This document shows, piece after piece, positions 1-7,415 of a DNA stretch of 18,218 nt. The DNA comes from Desulfovibrio sp. UBA2564 (lineage in GTDB: Bacteria; Desulfobacterota; Desulfovibrionia; Desulfovibrionales; Desulfovibrionaceae), in the NCBI GenBank assembly GCA_002340305.1, contig DDLU01000150.1, forward strand, positions 1 to 18,218, in the 5' to 3' direction. Every line of letters begins with the position of its first letter. Positions within the stretch are counted from its first letter, which is position 1. Both the position numbers and the translations under genes were made by a program. Below the pieces are notes generated by a model, which saw nothing but the letters and a program-made list of their open reading frames with translations, had not been told where the DNA came from and did not search any database.

Positions 1-20
1 TCCCCAGCCGCCGGAGGCAT

Positions 21-1058
21 CTATAAAATCTTGCTGATAGCGGAAAGGTCGGTATTTTTACCGACAGTGAGCAGGGTATCCCCTGCTTCGATGACTTCTT
101 TGGGGCCGGGATTAAAGACCATTTCACCGTTACCCTTACGGATGGCGATAATGATCAGATTGAAACGCGGACGAATCTTGGATTCAATCAAATCCAGACC
201 AACAAGCTCGGAAGCATCGGTAACGAAAAGTTCTTCCATCTGCAAGTCGATATTTCCACGCATGGCAATATCGAGGAAGTTTGTCACAGTAGGACGCAAT
301 GCAGACTGGGCCATGCGTATTCCACCGATTGTGTGCGGAAGAACTACCCGGTCAGCTCCGGCAAATTCAAGTCGGGAAATACTTGCGGTATCATTACCAC
401 GAGCGATGATATTTACATTGATATTGGACTGACGGGCAATCAGGGTCACGTAAACATTGGCAGCTTCATCAGAAAGCCCTGCGATCAAGGTCTTGGCATT
501 CTGCAATCCAGCCAGCTTGAGAGTTTCATCGCTGGTGGCATCACCTTCGATACAGGCGATTCCGGCGGCTTCCATCTGGGAAATCAAATCCGGATTACTT
601 TCAATAACTACGACATCCAACCCTTCATCCAGAACTTCTTTGGTAACAATAGCACCGATCCTGCCATATCCACAGACAATAATGTGATTCTTAAGTTTTC
701 CGATTGTCTTTTGCATCCTGCGTCTCCCTAGAATTGCCTGCAACCGCCCTTCCACCAACAATTGCGAAAAAGCACCGATCAAATATGCGAAACCACCCAC
801 GCCGCCGAGAATGAGAAGGGAAGTAAACAGCCTGCCATCATCGGACAAAGGCAAAACTTCCATGAATCCTACAGTGGAAAGGGTGATGACAACCATGTAG
901 AAGCTGTTCAGTAAATTCCAACCCTCAAGCCACATGTAGCCGATAATTCCGCTGATAAAAACAAGCGTCATGTAAATGAAACCGGAGATAAGTCCCCAGA
1001 ACATTCCGAATTCACGCCTTAAGCGGAGCAGCTTTACAAATATGGATTTGGATTTCAT
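21..1058 (-). CDS. Two-TM potassium channel with RCK/TrkA domain
   Basis: This 345-residue inner-membrane protein has the architecture of MthK/GsuK-type potassium channels. There are two hydrophobic helices (about residues 22-44 and 78-101) flanking a pore helix and a filter-like stretch STVGFMEV (61-68). A cytoplasmic RCK/TrkA-N Rossmann domain follows (about 124-240) with the nucleotide-binding glycine motif GYGRIG (130-135) and an acidic residue E153 at the end of the next strand. A TrkA-C domain (about 265-345) completes it. Such channels pass potassium under control of nucleotides or cations bound to the RCK ring. The filter is odd: the second glycine of TVGYG is Met66 and Tyr is Phe65. 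The start at 1058 lies 36 bases after the uvrB stop; AGGA sits directly against the ATG, so Met19 is a possible alternative start. It probably shares the uvrB transcript. Family is certain; ion selectivity is inferred. Confidence 0.9.
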   Translation of the reverse strand: MKSKSIFVKLLRLRREFGMFWGLISGFIYMTLVFISGIIGYMWLEGWNLLNSFYMVVITLSTVGFMEVLPLSDDGRLFTSLLILGGVGGFAYLIGAFSQLLVEGRLQAILGRRRMQKTIGKLKNHIIVCGYGRIGAIVTKEVLDEGLDVVVIESNPDLISQMEAAGIACIEGDATSDETLKLAGLQNAKTLIAGLSDEAANVYVTLIARQSNINVNIIARGNDTASISRLEFAGADRVVLPHTIGGIRMAQSALRPTVTNFLDIAMRGNIDLQMEELFVTDASELVGLDLIESKIRPRFNLIIIAIRKGNGEMVFNPGPKEVIEAGDTLLTVGKNTDLSAISKIL

Positions 1059-1094
1059 TCCTGACAGCCCAGGTTGAATGTTAACCGACAGATA

Positions 1095-3101
1095 TTATCC
1101 GAGACTGAGAATCTTCTCCCGCAAACTCTGGATGCGGTCACGAAGTTCGGCGGCTTTTTCAAACTCAAGCTCTGCCGCATACTTGCGCATATCCTTTTCA
1201 AGCTTACGCACTTCTTTTTCCATTTTTGCGGGATCAAGTCCATATTCGGCCACATCTTCAGCCGCAATCTTGACCTCACCGCCTGACCAGTTATCAGAGT
1301 ACAATGTTCCCAGCATATTATCCAGTGATTTAGCAATGGTCTGAGGGACGATGCCGTGAGCCTCATTGTACTCGATCTGTTTGGCTCGCCGGCGGTATGT
1401 TTCATCCATGGCAGTGCGCATGGATTTGGTCATATTATCCGCATAAAGAATGACCCGCCCTTCGGAGTTTCGAGCCGCACGACCAAAGGTCTGAATCAGG
1501 GAACGTGTGGATCGCAAAAAACCTTCCTTATCCGCATCCAAAATGGCAACAAGGGAGACTTCCGGGATATCCAAACCCTCTCGCAGAAGGTTGATCCCTA
1601 CTAGAGCGACAAACTCTCCTGCACGTAAAGATTGAATAATCGCCATGCGCTCCATGGTATCGATATCCGAGTGCAGATACTTTGCTTCCACACCCATCTG
1701 ATTGAAATAGTCAGTCAGGTCTTCAGCCATGCGTTTGGTCAGGGTGGTGATCAGCACCCGCTCGCCACGTTTCTCACGCTCTTTGCATTCTGCAAGCAGA
1801 TCGTCCATCTGCCCTTTGACCGGACGGACTTCAATTTCAGGATCAAGCAGCCCGGTAGGACGGATGATCTGTTCCACCACCAACCCTTGCGCACGCTCCA
1901 TTTCCCAAGGTCCGGGAGTTGCGGAGACATAAACGGTCTGCCCGATTTTTTCAAGGAACTCCTCGAAACATAACGGACGGTTATCTAGTGCGGAAGGCAG
2001 GCGAAAACCGAAATTTACAAGCGTGGTTTTACGCGAACGGTCGCCATTGTACATCGCGCCGACCTGCGGTACGGCGATGTGTGACTCGTCCATAAAAAGC
2101 AAAAAATCATCCGGGAAATAATGGATCAGGGTTGCCGGGGGATCACCCTCCTTACGACCATCCAAATGACGGGAATAGTTCTCGATTCCGTTGCAGTATC
2201 CTATCTCCTCGATCATCTCCAGATCATACATGGTGCGCTGCTCAATGCGCTGTGCTTCGATCAACTTGTTATCATTTTTGTATGCGGTCAGTGTTTCGGC
2301 CAGTTCGTTGCGGATATCTTCCCGCGCACGCTCAAGGTTATCCTGGTCCGAAACAAAGTGACTTGCCGGATAGATAACGGTCTTACGTCTGCGTCCGGTC
2401 ACTTCCCCGGTCAGGGGGTCGGTTTCGAGAATAGAATCAATCTCATCTCCGAAAAATTCAATACGCAAGGCCTGCTCACGGGCATATGCCGGAATGATTT
2501 CAATTACATCACCACGCACCCGAAAAGTACCACGGTGGAAATCATAGTCATTGCGCTCATATTGAACTTCAACCAGCTTATCCATAAGACTTTCCATGGA
2601 CAATTCCTGCCCCTCTTCCACCGGGATAATCATCTTAGCGTAAAATTCAGGAGAACCAAGACCGTAGATGCAGGACACAGAGGCCACGATAAGCACATCG
2701 CGGCGGGTCAGCAGCGCATGCGTGGCGGAATGCCGCAATTTATCGATATCATCATTGATGGATGAATCTTTTTCTATGTATGTATCGGAATGAGGAAGGT
2801 ATGCTTCCGGCTGGTAGTAATCGTAATAACTTACAAAATATTCAACTGCGTTATGCGGGAACAGGGCTTTAAATTCATTGAAAAGCTGAGCCGCAAGAGT
2901 CTTGTTGGGAGCCATTACCAAGGTAGGCCGGTTCAGCTCTTTGATCACGTTAGCCATGGCAAAGGTTTTACCGGTACCTGTGGCACCGAGCAGAATCTGG
3001 TCCTGCACGCCATGCTTAATATTTTCGACCAGTTGCTTTACTGCTTCGGGCTGGTCGCCTTTCAAAGTGTAATCACTTACAAGCTCAAAATTGTTCGCCA
3101 T
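1095..3101 (-). CDS. uvrB: Excinuclease ABC subunit B (UvrB)
   Basis: UvrB is the DNA-damage verification helicase of nucleotide excision repair. It is loaded by UvrA and then recruits UvrC for dual incision. At 668 residues it has the family's full length. Walker A is GATGTGKT (39-46). The damage-probing beta-hairpin region is aromatic-rich as expected (YFVSYYDYYQPEAYLP, 88-103). Walker B/motif II is the DESH box (338-341). The C-terminal UVR/UvrC-binding coiled coil is present (about 630-665). All key motifs are intact. The ATG at 3101 gives a canonical N-terminus; upstream there is only a weak GGGA-like ribosome binding site. The gene is divergent from the small ORF at 3201 and is followed, 36 bases on, by the potassium channel gene. 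I saw no obvious LexA-type operator in the 99-base upstream gap. Confidence 0.98.
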   Translation of the reverse strand: MANNFELVSDYTLKGDQPEAVKQLVENIKHGVQDQILLGATGTGKTFAMANVIKELNRPTLVMAPNKTLAAQLFNEFKALFPHNAVEYFVSYYDYYQPEAYLPHSDTYIEKDSSINDDIDKLRHSATHALLTRRDVLIVASVSCIYGLGSPEFYAKMIIPVEEGQELSMESLMDKLVEVQYERNDYDFHRGTFRVRGDVIEIIPAYAREQALRIEFFGDEIDSILETDPLTGEVTGRRRKTVIYPASHFVSDQDNLERAREDIRNELAETLTAYKNDNKLIEAQRIEQRTMYDLEMIEEIGYCNGIENYSRHLDGRKEGDPPATLIHYFPDDFLLFMDESHIAVPQVGAMYNGDRSRKTTLVNFGFRLPSALDNRPLCFEEFLEKIGQTVYVSATPGPWEMERAQGLVVEQIIRPTGLLDPEIEVRPVKGQMDDLLAECKEREKRGERVLITTLTKRMAEDLTDYFNQMGVEAKYLHSDIDTMERMAIIQSLRAGEFVALVGINLLREGLDIPEVSLVAILDADKEGFLRSTRSLIQTFGRAARNSEGRVILYADNMTKSMRTAMDETYRRRAKQIEYNEAHGIVPQTIAKSLDNMLGTLYSDNWSGGEVKIAAEDVAEYGLDPAKMEKEVRKLEKDMRKYAAELEFEKAAELRDRIQSLREKILSLG

Positions 3102-3139
3102 TATAATCGGTTCCCGACTTGTGCTGTTAAATTAAAATA

Positions 3140-3168
3140 GTTATGAGAAGAAAGTAACAAGCTGACAA
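3140..3168 (-). promoter_or_regulatory. Candidate uvrB promoter
   Basis: On the minus strand there is a TTGTCA hexamer (3163-3168), a 17-base spacer and CATAAC (3140-3145), a fair sigma-70-like match placed about 40 bases before the uvrB ATG. It lies in the AT-rich divergent gap 3102-3200 that must also hold the promoter of the rightward gene at 3201. No clear palindromic operator was seen. Confidence 0.35.
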
Positions 3169-3200
3169 GCTCATTAAAACATTCATTTTGCGAGGTAGCA

Positions 3201-3698
3201 ATGATTCCTATAATCCAGATTGAAAACGGAGATATCCCCAGCCCGCGTGGATACGCTTTATCCATGGTAATTAAAAGCTTCAAAGGTCGCCGCGACGTTG
3301 AAGTTCATCTTTTCCGCCCGGAATGGGACGTAGCGGACGAGAATGAAATCAAATGGGATAACCTTTTCGGTGCTCCTGCTGCCCTTGATGCAGTTCCCAA
3401 TGAAGAAAAAGACCGCAAAATCGTCCTTGAGTCCTTCACCATGGAAGAGCGCGACAAAGTCGTTGATTACCTTAAAGAACATTACTCCTCAAGATTGGAG
3501 TCCATATTCTCCACTCCCATGGAATTTCCCGTCCCCACAGGCATGCCGCCTCTTTCTACCATCACTGAAGGTAAAGATATCGGGCTGATCAAATTTGAAA
3601 AAGTGCCCCACTTCGACCTGCCCTTCGCCCTGCGCGGACTATACAACCTCGGCGCGCATCGCCCGCTGGTTGAGACCCGTGACGGTGATGATAATTAG
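3201..3698 (+). CDS. Hypothetical protein (165 aa), unrecognised
   Basis: I do not recognise this 165-residue protein. It is very probably real: the ATG is preceded by a good ribosome binding site (GAGGT, 6 bases away), it stands alone between divergent uvrB and convergent aat, and it ends just before a strong hairpin. It has no signal peptide, membrane segment or cysteine. It opens with a short beta-like stretch MIPIIQIENGD, has a charged helical middle (about 73-98, including FTMEERDKVVDYLKEHY), then a proline-rich segment (about 105-120) and a conserved-looking tail with LPFALRGLYNLGAH. It therefore looks like a soluble cytoplasmic alpha/beta protein. I can assign no function; it may be a lineage-restricted Desulfovibrionales protein (inference). 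Confidence 0.8.
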   Translation: MIPIIQIENGDIPSPRGYALSMVIKSFKGRRDVEVHLFRPEWDVADENEIKWDNLFGAPAALDAVPNEEKDRKIVLESFTMEERDKVVDYLKEHYSSRLESIFSTPMEFPVPTGMPPLSTITEGKDIGLIKFEKVPHFDLPFALRGLYNLGAHRPLVETRDGDDN

Positions 3699-3737
3699 TA
3701 AGTAAAGCCCTCTGATAAGGCATCATCATTTTGTATT

Positions 3738-3774
3738 ATAAGGCGGAGGATTCATCATGAATCATCCGCTTTAT
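3738..3774. terminator. Bidirectional hairpin terminator
   Basis: A 17-base-pair inverted repeat has arms at 3738-3754 and 3758-3774 and a three-base loop. It has one G/A mismatch (3748/3764) and one G-T pair. It sits between the stop codons of two convergent genes (3698 and 3780), and its AT-rich outer stem can serve as part of a U-tract on either strand. It most likely terminates both transcripts. Confidence 0.65.
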
Positions 3775-3779
3775 CATTT

Positions 3780-4502
3780 CTAGCTCAAAGCTTCCGTTAT
3801 CATCTCATACTCTCCATCCATAAACTCCCATGTTCCCCTTAAGGCTGGAAATTCTAAAGCCTCATCAAGCATCTGCAGAAAATGCTCCCGGCTGACTTCT
3901 TCAGCGCCAAGAGATTTAAGATGGTCTGTTGGCTGCTGACAGTCTACGAAATGAAATTCACGATTCTTCAGCCATTGCACTAAGTATGAAAATCCAACTT
4001 TAGATGCATCCGGCTCAAGGAAAAACATGGATTCACCGGAAAAGACCCTTCCCAAGGAAATACCGTAAAGACCTCCGGCAAGATTGCCGTCATGATTCCA
4101 GACTTCCACGCTATGCACAAATCCTAATTTATGCAGCTTAAGGTAAGCCTCAATCATCTCAGGTAGAATCCAGGTCCCGGCCTGTCCCGGACGGAATTTA
4201 CGAGCGCAATTAGCGATCACGCTTTCGAAGGCGCGGTCAAATGTCACCGTGTATTCCTTTTTTCTGATCTTGCGCTTCACCCGGCGGGATATATGTAACT
4301 TATCAAAATTTAGTATCAATCTGGGATCAAGAGACCACCACAAAATCGGCGAACGCTCATCATACCACGGGAAGATACCCGAGGCATAAGCAGAGAGCAG
4401 TCGCTCCGGGCTGAGGTCCCCGCCCACAGCAAGCAGGCCGTCCGGTTCCGCCTCATCAGGATGAGGGAAAATGGGGTCTTCTATCAATCTGTAAACAACC
4501 AT
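3780..4502 (-). CDS. aat: Leucyl/phenylalanyl-tRNA--protein transferase
   Basis: Aat moves Leu or Phe from aminoacyl-tRNA onto proteins with N-terminal Arg or Lys, creating primary N-degrons that ClpS recognises. The 240-residue protein matches the family in length and signatures. These are the N-terminal FPHPDEAEPDGLLAVGGDLS block (about 13-32), followed by SAYASGIFPWY, the central FSGESMFF segment with the following S/K/V-rich helix, and the late DCQQPTDHLKSLGAE motif (about 189-203). The ATG at 4502 has AAGGA five bases upstream. Its functional partners clpA and clpS lie directly upstream on the same strand, but a strong terminator separates them, so separate expression is likely. It is convergent with the small ORF at 3201-3698. 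Confidence 0.97.
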   Translation of the reverse strand: MVVYRLIEDPIFPHPDEAEPDGLLAVGGDLSPERLLSAYASGIFPWYDERSPILWWSLDPRLILNFDKLHISRRVKRKIRKKEYTVTFDRAFESVIANCARKFRPGQAGTWILPEMIEAYLKLHKLGFVHSVEVWNHDGNLAGGLYGISLGRVFSGESMFFLEPDASKVGFSYLVQWLKNREFHFVDCQQPTDHLKSLGAEEVSREHFLQMLDEALEFPALRGTWEFMDGEYEMITEALS

Positions 4503-4532
4503 AATAATCCTTTGGTTTTCCGCTTATCCTTA

Positions 4533-4560
4533 ATAATAAACGATTATTATGATTTGGCAA
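4533..4560 (-). promoter_or_regulatory. Candidate aat promoter
   Basis: On the minus strand TTGCCA (4555-4560) and TATTAT (4533-4538) are separated by 16 bases, downstream of the clpA terminator and about 30 bases before the aat start. Position and the need for an independent aat promoter support it; the hexamers alone are modest evidence in such AT-rich DNA. Confidence 0.4.
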
Positions 4561-4610
4561 TAGAGTTTGTAATATAATATTAACTACAAATATTATAACT
4601 TGCTCAGCAT

Positions 4611-4646
4611 AAAAGAGGGGAAGCTTCTTATCGAAGCTTCCCCTCT
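4611..4646 (-). terminator. Rho-independent terminator after clpA
   Basis: A perfect 14-base-pair inverted repeat has arms at 4614-4627 and 4633-4646 and a five-base loop. On the minus strand, reading out of clpA, the stem is followed by a short T-run (the complement of 4611-4614). It lies 31 bases after the clpA stop and separates clpSA from aat. Confidence 0.8.
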
Positions 4647-4677
4647 AATTTCTATTTATCTTTCCAGCTGAACAGCC

Positions 4678-6987
4678 CTACTTCTTACCAACAGACTTAA
4701 ACTTAAAGCTGAGCTTTTCGTCTTCGCCCTTACCCTTGGTAGAGACTGTGACAGTTCCACCCTTAACCAGCTTGCCGAAGAGGATTTCATCAGCGATTTC
4801 ATCCTTAATGGAAGTCTGGATCAAACGAGCCATGGGTCTTGCGCCATAGGCCGGATCATGTCCCTTTTCCGCCAACCAGCGGCGGGACTTCTTGTTCAGC
4901 TCAATGGTGACCTTGTTATCGAGAAGCTGCCCGTTGAGTTCCTTAACGAACTTCTCAACGATGAGCTCCATAACGTCGATCTGCAAGGAGTTGAAAGGTA
5001 CGATTGCATCAAGCCTGTTGCGGAATTCAGGGCTGAAGATCTTTTCAACGGCCTTGAGTCCACGGCCCTTGTCTTCACCGCCCTTCACGCTGGTGCCGAA
5101 ACCGATTCCACCCTTGGCCATTTCACGCGCTCCGGCATTGGAGGTCATGAGCAAGACAACGTGCCTGAAATCAGCCTTGCGACCGTTGTTATCAGTCAGG
5201 GTTGCGTAGTCCATCACCTGCAGCAGAATGTTGAATACATCCGGGTGAGCCTTCTCGATTTCATCAAAGAGAATCACACAATGCGGGTTCTTGCGCACGC
5301 CTTCGGTAAGCAGACCGCCCTGATCAAATCCCACATAGCCCGGAGGTGCACCGATCATTCGGGCAACCGCATGCTTCTCCATGTATTCACTCATGTCAAA
5401 ACGCATGAAATGTACGCCCATGGTTGAAGCCAGCTGACGAGCCAACTCAGTCTTACCAACACCGGTAGGTCCGGTAAGCAGGAAGGAACCGGTAGGTCTG
5501 CCGACCTGCTTCATACCTGCACGGGAGCGCAGGATAGCCTTGGTAATAATGTTAACGGCCTCATCCTGTCCAAAGACAACGCCCTTGAGGTTCACATCCA
5601 GTTCCTGCAAGCGGGAACGGTCGGACATAGTGATACGGCGGGTGGGAATACGGGCCATCTTGGAGATAACCTTTTCCACATCAGAAACAACGATGCGGTT
5701 ATCCTTACGCTTTCGCTGGCTGAGGTTGTAAAAGGCCCCGGCCTCATCAATAACATCTATTGCCTTATCAGGCAGGAATCGCTCATTTATGTGTCTGCCG
5801 GAAAGTTCGGCAGCAGCCTTAATTGCCGAAGGAGCGTAAAGCACGTTATGGTGCTCTTCATAATACGGCTTAAGGCCCTTGAGAATTTCTATGGTCTCAT
5901 CAACGGTAGGTTCGCTGATGTCGATCTTCTGGAACCTGCGGGAAAGCGCACGGTCCTTTTCAAAATGGTTCTTGTATTCCTCGTAGGTGGTGGCACCGAT
6001 ACAACGGATTTCACCGGAAGCGAGAAACGGCTTAAGAATATTGGAAGCATCCATGGAACCGCCGCTGACCGCACCGGCCCCGACGATGGTATGGATTTCA
6101 TCCACAAAGAGAATCGCTCCTTCCTTGTGCTTAAGCTGAGCCAGCACACCCTTGAGACGGGATTCAAAATCACCGCGATACTTGGTACCTGCCAGCAACG
6201 CGCCCATATCAAGCGCGAACACGTCAGTGTTTTCAAAAGACTTCGGAACATTATCCTTGGCAATAGCAAGGGCCAGACCTTCGGCCATGGCTGTCTTACC
6301 AACGCCGGGATCCCCCACAAAAATGGGGTTGTTCTTACGTCTGCGCGAAAGGACCTGCAAGGTTCTCTCAACTTCACTGTCACGTCCGATTAGCGGATCA
6401 ATCTTACCGTCACGGGCACGCTGGGTAAGGTTGGTAGTGAACTCTTCAAGGGGCGACTTTTTGTCGTCCTTACCGCCGGAAGGCTTACCCTCAGGCGACG
6501 CACCTGTTCCGCCATGCTGGGGATTGGGACTGATATCAAGTCCTTCTGCCCAATCGTTCTCAGTCATGGAATGTGAAATATATTCAAGGATATCAAGGCG
6601 TGAGATATCGTGAGTCTTCAAGAAGTAGACTGCATATGAATCTTCTTCCTCAAACATGGCGGCGACAACATCACCGACTTCCACGGAATCCTTACCCGCA
6701 GCCTTTTTCTGCCAGATGGCACGCTGCAATACTCGCCTAACTCCCAGAGTCTGGATAACTTCAGTATCCACACCAGTGGGCAGAGGTTCAAGGTTTTCAT
6801 CGAAAAAACGTTCCAGCTGACTGCGAAGCTTGGGAAGATCTGCGCCGCACCCGGCTATAACGTCTGCACCCATCTCTTCTTGAATAATCGCATAGAGCAG
6901 ATGTTCAAGAGTGAGGAATTCGTGATTTCTGAGCCTGACTTCATTAACCGCAGAAGTCAGTGCCTGTTCCAATGCCTTACTGAGCAT
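4678..6987 (-). CDS. clpA: ATP-dependent Clp protease ATP-binding subunit ClpA
   Basis: ClpA is the hexameric AAA+ unfoldase that feeds substrates to ClpP; with ClpS it degrades N-degron proteins. The 769-residue protein is full length. It has the N-terminal Clp-N repeat domain (about 1-145, the ClpS docking site) and a Gly/Ser/Lys-rich linker (about 150-180). AAA module 1 has Walker A GDPGVGKT (225-232) and Walker B ILFVDE (292-297). Module 2 has Walker A GPTGVGKT (506-513) and VILFDE (571-576). The IGF tripeptide at about 628-630 is the ClpP-docking loop, so a ClpP partner is expected elsewhere. There is no ClpB-type middle coiled coil, which supports ClpA over ClpB. The ATG at 6987 is one base after the clpS stop, with GAGGT five bases upstream inside clpS, indicating coupled translation. 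Confidence 0.98.
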   Translation of the reverse strand: MLSKALEQALTSAVNEVRLRNHEFLTLEHLLYAIIQEEMGADVIAGCGADLPKLRSQLERFFDENLEPLPTGVDTEVIQTLGVRRVLQRAIWQKKAAGKDSVEVGDVVAAMFEEEDSYAVYFLKTHDISRLDILEYISHSMTENDWAEGLDISPNPQHGGTGASPEGKPSGGKDDKKSPLEEFTTNLTQRARDGKIDPLIGRDSEVERTLQVLSRRRKNNPIFVGDPGVGKTAMAEGLALAIAKDNVPKSFENTDVFALDMGALLAGTKYRGDFESRLKGVLAQLKHKEGAILFVDEIHTIVGAGAVSGGSMDASNILKPFLASGEIRCIGATTYEEYKNHFEKDRALSRRFQKIDISEPTVDETIEILKGLKPYYEEHHNVLYAPSAIKAAAELSGRHINERFLPDKAIDVIDEAGAFYNLSQRKRKDNRIVVSDVEKVISKMARIPTRRITMSDRSRLQELDVNLKGVVFGQDEAVNIITKAILRSRAGMKQVGRPTGSFLLTGPTGVGKTELARQLASTMGVHFMRFDMSEYMEKHAVARMIGAPPGYVGFDQGGLLTEGVRKNPHCVILFDEIEKAHPDVFNILLQVMDYATLTDNNGRKADFRHVVLLMTSNAGAREMAKGGIGFGTSVKGGEDKGRGLKAVEKIFSPEFRNRLDAIVPFNSLQIDVMELIVEKFVKELNGQLLDNKVTIELNKKSRRWLAEKGHDPAYGARPMARLIQTSIKDEIADEILFGKLVKGGTVTVSTKGKGEDEKLSFKFKSVGKK

Positions 6988-6988
6988 A

Positions 6989-7297
6989 CTAGACCTCTTC
7001 GATTGTGCATTTCAGCGGGTAGCCTGCCTGCTGGGCAAGCTGCTTAACCATTTCAACGCGTGTTTCAGCAACTTCTGCCGTATAAACTCCACATACCCCG
7101 ACCCCGTCATTGTGGACTTGGAGCATAATTTTCGTGGATTCCTCTTCTGTTTTTCTAAAAACCTGCATGAGCACAGCTACAACGAATTCCATGGAAGTAT
7201 AATCGTCATTGTGCAACAGCACCCGGAACTTCCGTGGCTCCTTAAGCTCATCCTCCAGCAGTACATCCGATTCAAAATTTTCTTTATATTCAGCCAT
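6989..7297 (-). CDS. clpS: ClpS adaptor protein
   Basis: ClpS binds bulky hydrophobic N-terminal residues (Leu, Phe, Tyr, Trp) and delivers such proteins to ClpA. The 102-residue protein has a flexible acidic N-terminal tail (about 1-20) and then the ClpS fold. The binding-pocket residues expected for the alpha-amino group are present: Asn30, Asp31, Asp32 and His62. The hydrophobic gatekeeper region around Met36 (TSMEFV) is typical of true N-end-rule ClpS. The VHNDGVGVCGVYTAEVAET block is diagnostic. The ATG at 7297 has only a weak GAAG-like ribosome binding site in an A-rich leader. It abuts clpA with one base between them, so the two form a tight operon. Confidence 0.98.
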   Translation of the reverse strand: MAEYKENFESDVLLEDELKEPRKFRVLLHNDDYTSMEFVVAVLMQVFRKTEEESTKIMLQVHNDGVGVCGVYTAEVAETRVEMVKQLAQQAGYPLKCTIEEV

Positions 7298-7336
7298 TTT
7301 TTTATCTTCAAATATTTTTGTGTTCGACTATATCTA

Positions 7337-7365
7337 ACAATAAGAACAATTTCCCCACCTGTCGA
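7337..7365 (-). promoter_or_regulatory. Candidate clpSA promoter
   Basis: On the minus strand TCGACA (7360-7365) and TATTGT (7337-7342) are separated by 17 bases, about 40 bases upstream of the clpS ATG. It lies in the 118-base gap after the CYTH gene, which has no clear terminator, so read-through from that gene is also possible. Confidence 0.35.
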
Positions 7366-7415
7366 GGAAGATTTGTCTATTTTTGTGCTATAATTAACGT
7401 GGCTCACTTAAAAAC

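Noticed and set aside
2121..2765. Plus-strand open frame of 214 codons inside uvrB
   Set aside because: It is antisense to well-conserved uvrB motifs, has no plausible ribosome binding site or known-protein look, and is a shadow of the real gene's codon bias.
3102..3200. LexA/SOS box in front of uvrB
   Set aside because: No GTTC/GAAC-type palindrome is seen in the divergent gap; SOS control is not supported by the sequence.
5791..6393. Plus-strand open frame of 200 codons inside clpA
   Set aside because: It lies opposite the first AAA module of clpA, whose motifs are intact; composition looks like antisense translation.
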